Assembly: GCA_028752905.1 (NCBI GenBank) | Contig: JAQNBH010000011.1 | Coordinates: 25,135,333 to 25,199,332 of the forward strand | Direction of reading: 5' to 3' | Length of the DNA stretch: 64,000 nucleotides | From: Cladorhizidae sp. MBARI D1340-BT2 | Taxonomy: Eukaryota > Porifera > Demospongiae > Poecilosclerida > Cladorhizidae | Shown: piece after piece, positions 56,589 to 64,000 of the stretch | Layout: each line of letters begins with the position of its first letter | Numbering within the stretch: the stretch's first letter is position 1 | The notes under the pieces: model-generated | The model's database searches: none | What the model saw: the letters and a program-made list of their open reading frames with translations, nothing else | What the model was told of the DNA's origin: nothing | Position numbers and translations under genes: made by a program

Positions 56589-59280
56589 TTATGTGGTGTG
56601 TTTGAGATTGAGATGAGATTCCACTTCATTGTTCAGAAGTTGGGGGGTACTGCTCCTGCTTGTTGGTTTTGGATTTGGGGGTAATGGACAGGTAGTGTCT
56701 TTGTCAGAGTCAGGACAAAATTGCCTGATATTCTCATACAGGTACCATTGCCGTTCAAGAGTAAGACCCTTGGGATGTATTACAAGTGGCAAACCATTCT
56801 GTTGCGGTTTCCAAGTATGTTTGAAGAGTTTGATCTCCTGTTCCACTGTGTCACATCGGTCCCTCACGAACACACTGTCAGGAACACGGCTATCAAAGAA
56901 AAAGTGATGGAGTTTTTTAATGCCAATGATCTTCTTGAAGTGAGTTGCAAAAAGAGTACTCCAATCAAATGTTGGTACAATGACTGCTTCATCTTCGGTT
57001 GCAACTAACTGAGCGAAGTTACAATCTGCAGATAAATTGACAACACTTGCTAGGCCACTCAATGTCCCTATCTTCGTCCTTCTGTATTTCCTCTTCAGAA
57101 GACCAAAGCACCAATCTGGTGAGAACTTTGTGTGCCCTACCACCAAAAATGACAACGTGATTTTGTTGTACCTTCCTGTTAGAGTCCTCCACAACAAGTA
57201 CTGCATCATACAATTGTTCTTGTTCTGTCCCGTGCAATTATCAGCATGGAGGAACACTTCTGTCTCTCCAAGTCCATGAGTCTCAAGGAAGTGATGAAGC
57301 TGGCTCACCACAACATTGGCGCCTTTGCCACAATCGCTGGCCTCATCAGTCAGGTAGTTCACCTGCCTCGGAATTCCTTCGCAGTGTACACCAAAGATAC
57401 TGCACTTCCGAGGTACAAGAAAGTACATGGGACCTGGCTGGAGAGGATCTGAAGGATAGTGCACCTATCAAAGAAGGTAACAATGTCATGTGAATAAATC
57501 TTTATTCCCCTACTATCCAAAATATATCCAAAGTAGTATGATTTATATTTTTTGTCTCATGCAGTTATCAGTAACACTTCGTCTCTTCTGGGTAATGCAT
57601 ATCCAAGAATTATGGCACATGATTAAAAGAAACCAAGGAGTGCAGGTAAACCAACATAAATATCCTATGACACTCCCACACTTTTGTCAATAACTGAATG
57701 TTAAGGTGCTATTCTAGTGTGATAATACTCTCAACACCCAAATAAATGACCCCTCTCTGACATTGTACACATTATAGATACACAACCATGGGATAAGCTA
57801 CTTAACACCCTGTTGAACATAGCTAGTACCTATAGGATTTATAGTAATACACACCATTTGTGTAATACATACCATTTGTGCGTAATCAAAGGAATAATGA
57901 GCTTTGATGTCTCTCGAATTTGCAGGTGTGAGTGCAGACAAAGGAGGTGGCTGGAATGAGACATTGGTTGGGAAGAGAGATCTGATTGACCTCTTACATT
58001 CGTCAGATTTGGTCCTATAAAATGACCTTTCGGTTGTCACAATTCGGAGATGCTCCAGTGCACTGGCAAGTGCTTCTTTCTGTCTTCTCAGACTCTGAGG
58101 AATTTACAGCTCGCACAACAGTGGTACTATTATGCTGGCGTTGCCAACACAAATCCGACATTGGCCGCATGAGAATGATCGAGGGAAGAAGAGTTCGCCA
58201 CAAGTTACAGAACGTCGAGTATGCAACAGCATGAAAAATGGTCATTTCCACTGCTGCCGTGTATATATTCCATATGCCACGTTTGGAGGTGCTTGAGGGT
58301 AGAAGCTTGATGTCACTCTGTCGATAACCTGGGATGCGACCTGGAAGAAGCAAGCCATTCTCTTCTGTGTAATTGAGTAGGAAATGTACCATGTTCTTAA
58401 TCGACACTAGTGATAGAGTGTACTTTGGTAAACGCTTCGTATTTCCAAGTACGCGAGGAAGAATACCGTTGTCAAGGAAGCTCTTGGTGATGTTTTTGAA
58501 ACGCTTCAGACCAATGGTATGTAAAAAGAGGAATGTTTCTTGACAAATTTGTCGACTCTGGTGTTGGTACGATACGCGAATTCGAACTCTTTTAGCAGCA
58601 GTGTGCCTGTCTTCCGTGGAGGTTGACTCACTAGTGTTCGCCAAAGCCAGAAGTTGCCCCATGATCAACATGTCAAGTTCACAGTGTGAGAGCTCGAAGC
58701 ATTTTGATCTGACTTCCTGTACATGACCCACAGAAAACTGTGCTGAACAGCTCCGTCCCCTCCACTTCAGGCAACCACAACCTGCAGACATGAACATTGT
58801 GATTGATTTTTCCTCGTCTAAGTCAGTCGGCCGATACTCTACTTCTGTATCACAAAGACTGGACAATCGTGCCAAGGCCAAATCGGTCTCTGATGGAGTT
58901 CCTGGTTCATCCAACTCGCCATGCAGATCATCAGTTTCACTATCATCCATTGCATCCATTACTCCCTGCACATCCATCTCATCATTTCTGTCACCCTGCT
59001 CATCCATTGCATCCATCTCATCTTTTCTGTCACCATGTTCTTCAGATCCTTCCTTGTCAAGTTCTATATCAATTTATTTTATAATAATTATCTAAATCTT
59101 AATGAGAAATGAGGTAGCTACCATTGTCTACTTACCTTCAAATGAAGGATCATTGTCCTCATCATCCTCATTGGTGAAATACTGCTCAATTACATCTAGC
59201 AGTGCCAGCTGGTCTCCTGAGGAATAGCTGCTAAAAGAATTAATAGCCTTAGCTGCCTCATTACTACTTATCCAAGCCAT
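56589..59280 (-). pseudogene. DUF7869-type gene (putative transposase), four-part, one frameshift
   Basis: Exon 1 (59,280-59,136) runs from ATG (MAWISSNEAAKAINSF) to an acidic end and a GTAAGT donor. After a 72-nt intron, exon 2 starts at 59,063 behind ATATAG. It holds acidic repeats, a Cys-containing segment (GCGCLKWRGRSCSAQF), FELSHCELDMLIMGQLLAL and the LFLHTIGLKRFKNI block. Near 58,085 the frame changes by one base, after which RSFYRTKSDECKRSI and AHYSFDYAQM continue to a GTATGT donor at 57,873. The last exon (57,464-56,589) has HADNCTGQNKNN (residues 73-84) and GHTKFSPDWCFG (110-121), with Asp75, His111 and Asp117 as candidate catalytic residues, then a Pro/Ser tail. I recognise the order from abundant uncharacterised cnidarian, sponge and fish proteins. 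A transposase role is inferred from the flanking TIRs; the fold is not known to me. Confidence 0.8.
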
Positions 59281-59587
59281 TGCAGCTGGCAGTGTTTATG
59301 TGGCTCCATAACAACCGCAGTATGCCGGCCGTATGCTAATTGGAGAATGACGTAATGCTAATTGAACTTTTACTGCGAAGTCACTCCGTATACGCGTTAT
59401 TCTACGCAATGGAAAACTTGACGACAAGTTTTCGAACTGTTATTTTAACCTGTTCTGGACTCAACCTAGACACCAAACTTGGCACAGAGGTAAAGGAAAG
59501 ATTCTAGAGAGTGCTAAAGTTAAAAAAATATATATAAGAAAAAGTGACCCATGCATACTTTTTGTGCTATAACTCAAAATCATTTTC

Positions 59588-59623
59588 TGCGCGATAAGGT
59601 CCCTTTTCCCAAATCCTGTCACA
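59588..59623 (-). repeat. Right terminal inverted repeat (36 bp)
   Basis: Exact partner of 53,591-53,626. Confidence 0.97.
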
Positions 59624-60232
59624 TATATAGAGCAAGTTATGATGGCGTGCCACTAGTGTCCTCTCTCATTATATATATATATATATATATATATTGAGCA
59701 AGTTATGATGGCGTGCCACTAGTGTCCTCTCTCATTATATATATATATTGAGCAAGTTATGATGGTGTGCCACTAGTGTCTTCTCTCATTATATATATAT
59801 ATAGAGCAAGTTATGATGGCGTGCCACTAGTGTCTTCTCTCATTATATATATATAGAGCAAGTTATGATGGCGTGCCACTAGTGTCCGCTCTCATTATAT
59901 ATATAGAGAGCAGGTTATGATGGCGTGCCACTAGTGTCTTCTCTCATTATATATACATTGAGAAAGTTATGATGGCATCCCACTAGTGTCCTCTCTCATT
60001 ATATATATATTGAGCAAGTTATGATGGCGTGCCACTAGTGTCCTCTCTCATTATATATATATAGAGAGCAAGTTATGATGGCGTGCCACTAGTGTCCTCT
60101 CTCATTATATATATATTGAGCAAGTTATGATGAGTGTCCTCTCTCATTATATATATAGAGAGAGCAAGTTATGATGGCGTGCCACTAGTGTCTTCTCTCA
60201 TTATATATATATATATATATAGAGCAAGTTAT
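59624..60232 (+). repeat. AT-rich satellite, right block
   Basis: About 11 further units of the array that was split by the transposon, in the same orientation and phase. One unit near 60,130 has lost the GGCGTGCCACTA part. Confidence 0.97.
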
Positions 60233-60774
60233 CTACCTAGGCACAGCTTATAAGTAATGTAGCAAGTGAACTTCGATGAGAGCTAAGAAGCTTGATTTAC
60301 CCGCTAGGTTCACTGTTGTATCACTACAATTACTACCAGTAAAACAAACGCTAGCGCTAGCTAGAGCTACTGCTGGATAGAGCGACACTAGCTAGCTAGA
60401 TTTACTGCTAGCTACAAATGAATGACGCTAGCGCTATCTAGATGGACTGCTGGCTACCAAAGAAACTAAAAGCTTGATTACTAAAAACGAAGGCTGGCTA
60501 TAAGGATCACAAAACAAGCAAAAAGAAAGTAACTAAACAATTCTAATTACAGCTCACCATTTATCTTTACACGAAGAAAAATCCAGAGTCCAAGGTAGAG
60601 TTTATATTCTCCCCCAATCTTTGATGAGTCTTCAAGGCAACTTTTCGAACCCGGAAGAACAGAGAAAGGCGAAATAGAGAAAAGAGAAAGAAAACTGGGT
60701 TAGGACAAGTAGCCGGCTTATTGCTGAACTGAAACTAAGTTTAATAAACACTAACTGTAGGCTAGAAAGAAGTT
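60233..60774. other. Unassigned sequence
   Basis: Frequent CTAGC/GCTAG words occur (60,350-60,460), including GCTAGCGCTAGC. No coding sequence is evident. It could be the interior of the element whose right end lies near 62,927. Confidence 0.4.
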
Positions 60775-62470
60775 AACTATGGGCTAGAAACTAAACACTA
60801 ACTATGGGCTAAATAAATAAAGGCTAACTGTGGGCTAGAAAACAAGTTAAACAAAGGCTAACTGTGAACAAGGCTAACTGTGGACTAGAAAACAAGTTAA
60901 ACCAGGCTACCTGTGAACAAAGGCTAACTGTGGGCTAGAAATCAAGTTAAACAAAGGCTAACTGTGGGCTAGAAAGCAAGTTAAACAAAGGCTAACTGTG
61001 GGCTTCTTAGAAAACAAGTTAAACAAAGGCTAAATGTGGGCTATCAAACAAGTTCAATAAAGGCTAACTGTGGGCTAGAAAACAAGTTAAATAAAGGCTA
61101 ACTGTGGGCTAGAAAAGAAGTTCAATAAAGGCTAACTGTGGGCTAGAAAACAAGTTCAATAAAGGCTAACTGTGGGCTAGAAAGCAAGTTAAACAAAGGC
61201 TAACTGTGGGCTTCTTAGAAAACAAGTTAAAAAGGCTAACTGTGGACTACAAAACAAGTTAAATAAAGGCTAACTGGGCTAGAAAACAAGTTAAATAAAG
61301 GCTAACTGTGGTCTAGAAAACAAGTTAAATAAAGGCTAACTTTGGGCTAGAAAACAAGTTAAATAAAGGCTAACTGTGGGCTAGAAAACAAGTTAAATAA
61401 AGGCCAACTGTGGGCTAGAAAACAAGTTAAACAAAGGCTAACTGTGAACAAGGCTAACTGTGGGCTAGAAAACAAGTTAAACAAAGGCTACCTGTGAACA
61501 AAGGCTAACTGTGGTATAGAAATCAAGTTAACAAAGGCTAACTGTGGGCTAGAAAGCAAGTTAAACAAAGGCTAACTGTGGGCTTCTTAGAAAACAAGTT
61601 AAACAAAGGCTAACTGTGGGCTATAAAACAAGTTCAATAAAGGCTAACTGTGGGCTAGAAAACAAGTAAAATAAAGGCTAACTGTGGGCTAGAAAAGAAG
61701 TTCAATAAAGGCTAACTGTGGGCTAGAAAACAAGTTCAATAAAGGCTAACTGTGGGCTAGAAAGCAAGTTAAACAAAGGCTAACTGTGGGCTTCTTAGAA
61801 AACAAGTTAAACAAAGGCTAACTGTGGACTACAAAACAAGTTAAATAAAGGCTAACTGTGGGCTAGAAAACAAGTTAACTAAAGGCTAACTGTGGGCTAG
61901 AAAACAAGTTAAATAAAGGCTAACTGTGGGCTAGAAAACAAGTTAAATAAAGGCTAACTGTGGGCTAGAAAACAAGTTAAATAAAGGCCAACTGTGGGCT
62001 AGAAAACAAGTTAAATAAAGGCTAACTGTGGGCTAGAAAACAAGTTCAATAAAGGCTAACTGTGGGCTAGAAAACAAGTTCAATAAAGGCTAACTGTGGG
62101 CTAGAAAGCAAGTTAAACAAAGGCTAACTGTGGGCTTCTTAGAAAACAAGTTAAATAAAGGCTAACTGTGGGCTAGAAAACAAGTTAAATAAAGGCTAAC
62201 TGTGGGCTAGAAAACAAGTTAAATAAAGGCTAACTGTTGGCTAGAAAACAAGTTAAATAAAGGCTAACTGTGGGCTAGAAAACAAGTTAAACAAAGGCTA
62301 ACTGTGAACAAGGCTAACAGTTAACTGTGGGCTAGAAAAGAAGTTAAACAAAGTCTACCTGTGAACAAAGGCTAACTGTGGGCTAGAAAGCAAGTTAAAC
62401 AAAGGCTATCTGTGGGTTTCTTAGAAAACAAGTTAAACAATGGCCAACTGTGAGCTAGAGTACTAGTTAA
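60775..62470 (+). repeat. 34-bp minisatellite, about 48 copies
   Basis: The unit is GCTAACTGTGGGCTAGAAAA plus CAAGTTAAATAAAG. A variant with GGGCTTCTTAG recurs near 61,010, 61,210, 61,590, 61,792, 62,130 and 62,410. The spacing 61,010 to 61,590 and 61,210 to 61,792 suggests a duplicated block of about 580 bp. Confidence 0.96.
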
Positions 62471-62887
62471 ACAAAAAAGTTACAGTTGGTGGTTCAACAC
62501 AGCTAGTAAAATCTCTCACCTGCTTTTCCTCCTAAGAATAGCTGCTTGATTCATGGAGGCCTGAAGTTTTTGGTGGCTCTAGTGGTGTTCTAAGTCCTGG
62601 GCTGCGCCGTGGAATCGAAGAAAAGCTCCAAGTAGCGTTACTTTTCTCCACGAACAATGAAAGGCGTATCTTGTAGAATCACGTGCTACCCCAAAATGCG
62701 TAACGCGGAAGATTACGGAAATCAAAATTGTCGTAAACATTCAAAGGCCGTTTTCTTGCCTTGTACTTAGCTGTGTTAGATCGGTCGTAGCTCAGCGAAC
62801 CAACCAGCTATGATGACGCTTCTTAGACCATTTTGAGGGTAATAAGGTGTGCTATATCATAGTGCCAATAACTCAAATTTTATATCT
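62471..62887. other. Unassigned sequence before a TIR-like end
   Basis: No open frame matches a family. The last 40 bases (AGTGCCAATAACTCAAATTT) resemble the interior next to the right TIR at 59,545-59,587 (GTGCTATAACTCAAAATC). Confidence 0.4.
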
Positions 62888-62927
62888 TGCGCGAAGTGGG
62901 CCCTTTTCGCAGAGCCTGTCTGTCACA
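62888..62927 (-). repeat. Diverged relative of the 36-bp TIR
   Basis: TGCGCGAAGTGGGCCCTTTT, then CGCAGAGCCTGTCTGTCACA, aligns with the right TIR of the 6-kb transposon (TGCGCGATAAGGTCCCTTTT, then CCCAAATCCTGTCACA) with several substitutions and a 4-bp insertion. It is in the same orientation and next to a similar inner flank. No matching left end was seen in the window. Confidence 0.7.
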
Positions 62928-63266
62928 TAATTATGATAATGAAGGGATTACTAGCTAACAATAATATAATATTAAAATAATATATGCATGTATTAAGTCT
63001 ATACACATTCTAACATAATCATTTCCCCCTTTATTTCCTCTTCTCTCCAGATCATCACAATCATTGGAGTAGGAGTGATTGATTGTTTTGGTTGTCTACA
63101 GTTGGAACTGTAGCTTTTCTGGTAAAAAAATATCAAAGAAAAGGACATTAACATATATGATTTTTTGGTCAATAGGGATTGTAAATTATTGAATTTTGTG
63201 GGATAAATTATATACTATACATATGTGCAGCTTTAACTTTTTTCACTGATGTTATAGTAAACCTCT
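62928..63266. other. AT-rich sequence, nothing recognised
   Basis: No motif found. Confidence 0.4.
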
Positions 63267-63374
63267 CTAATTGTCTCCCCCCTTAGTGTATATTGTTCCC
63301 CCCAAACACGGGAGGCACAGGCATAGTATGGCGGTGACATTAATTAGGGAATAGTATATTCCTAGGACAGTTTT

Positions 63375-64000
63375 ACTAGTTATAAATGGCATATGCATGA
63401 AGGCATACTTGCCCCACGGTGTGCAAAATGCTGTTTTGTCCTGGCTTTTTCTACTCAAGGGAACCTGATAGAAGCCTTTGTTAAGGTCCAGTTTCGATAA
63501 CCAGCTGAGACCTGATTTAGTAAGTCCTCAATACATGGCATTTGATAGGGATCCGAAATAGTAATCTTGTTTAGCCTTCTATAGTCGATGCAAAGCCTCA
63601 CCTGTCCAGTACTCTTTTTTCTGAGAGGCACCATTGTTGATGACCATGGGCTCTTTGATGGAACAATAATGCCTTTCCTATGGAGATCATCAATCTCTCC
63701 CTTCAAATCATCAACCATGCCTGGAGCAATACGATAAGGGTGAGTTCTCAAAGGATAATCTTCTTTGACATTAATTCATTCTCTTCAAATTTTGCAACAC
63801 CTATAACTCGATCACTGAATTAGGCAAGCCGCAGGTCTAACCTGAGGTGCTGTTCCTCAGTTAAGTGAGTACCACTCATGCTAACCTTCCCAATAGGTTC
63901 AGGATTGACTTCAGACTCATCTGCCACTATATACAACACGAAACAAGTTGGCAGTTGGGGTCTTCCAAGCTTTTAACCTATTGATATGCACAGTGACATG
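63375..64000 (-). pseudogene. Ty3/gypsy integrase tail and reverse transcriptase start, partial
   Basis: Read on the minus strand from the window edge: VTVHINRLKAW, then PTANLFRVVYIVADESEVNP and an LTEEQHLRLDLRLA segment. After a stop and frame change comes the reverse transcriptase start HPYRIAPGMVDDLKGEIDDL, SPWSSTMVPLRKKSTGQVRL, CIDYRRLNKITISDPYQMP and IEDLLNQVS. A frameshift at about 63,460-63,500 hits the first catalytic block, then SRKSQDKTAFCTPWGKYAFM and HMPF end the similarity near 63,375. The YxDD active site is missing. The HVN.LK.W-type motif normally ends an integrase, so here the integrase tail precedes the reverse transcriptase, as in Gmr1-like elements. The gene continues beyond the right edge. 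Confidence 0.85.

Larger units (their letters stand above)
53591..59623 (-). mobile_element. 6.03-kb DNA transposon with perfect 36-bp TIRs
   Basis: 53,591-53,626 and 59,588-59,623 are exact reverse complements over 36 bases, beginning TGTGACAGGATTTGGG and ending TCGCGCA. Both sides are AT-rich satellite (TATATA), so the target-site duplication cannot be separated from the repeat. The element carries a minus-strand multi-exon gene of the DUF7869 type and hosts a nested Tc1-like element (54,195-56,571) in its 3' flank; without it the element would be about 3.65 kb. Identical ends indicate a recent insertion or recent conversion. I do not know an assigned superfamily for this gene type. Confidence 0.9.

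Overview
This window comes from a multicellular animal. Short GT-AG introns, many degenerate eukaryotic transposons and several large satellite arrays are visible, and nothing looks bacterial. The mix of repeat genes (ZMYM/ZNF862-like hAT, PGBD4-like piggyBac, pogo/Tigger, Gmr1-like Ty3/gypsy with a SCAN-type gag, and a DUF7869-type gene) is what I would expect of an early-branching marine invertebrate such as a demosponge or cnidarian. That placement is inference and no single feature proves it. Only one segment looks like a host gene: a 100-nt exon encoding a transmembrane helix (7943-8042, minus), whose intron is duplicated at the left edge of the window. Everything else I can identify is mobile or satellite DNA.

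Layout. 1-9,270: a duplicated intron, two broken hAT transposases, G-rich dispersed repeats, a strong hairpin and two minisatellites. 9,270-11,030: a degenerate pogo-like element. 11,030-16,120: minisatellites, a truncated hAT, and a decayed piggyBac element carrying a small patch of the 24-bp satellite. 16,560-18,085: a decayed gene with PIN/XPG-like nuclease signatures. 20,040-24,915: a Ty3/gypsy element with integrase directly after protease, a pogo tail, LINE fragments, and a 193-bp inverted repeat. 24,915-40,607: a giant 24-bp satellite with a 1.6-kb higher-order period and an inverted end. 40,608-44,117: a second satellite of roughly 120-185 bp period that ends in 21 consecutive G. 45,163-49,602: a 48-bp minisatellite, then a piggyBac element with recognisable ends, introns and an internal duplication. 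50,150-52,385: a third piggyBac remnant and a hAT tail.

52,385-60,232 is the most striking part. An AT-rich satellite is split by a 6.03-kb DNA transposon with 36-bp terminal inverted repeats that match perfectly. That transposon carries a four-part minus-strand gene of the DUF7869 type and itself hosts a nested Tc1/mariner element. 60,775-62,470 is a 34-bp minisatellite, 62,888-62,927 holds a diverged relative of the 36-bp terminus, and 63,267-64,000 is the integrase-tail/reverse-transcriptase junction of another Ty3/gypsy copy on the minus strand.

There is no operon or pathway here. The logic of the window is nested insertion plus tandem amplification, and in several places an array starts at or inside transposon sequence. 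All coordinates and repeat periods were read by eye. Family names rest on remembered conserved motifs, not on searches.
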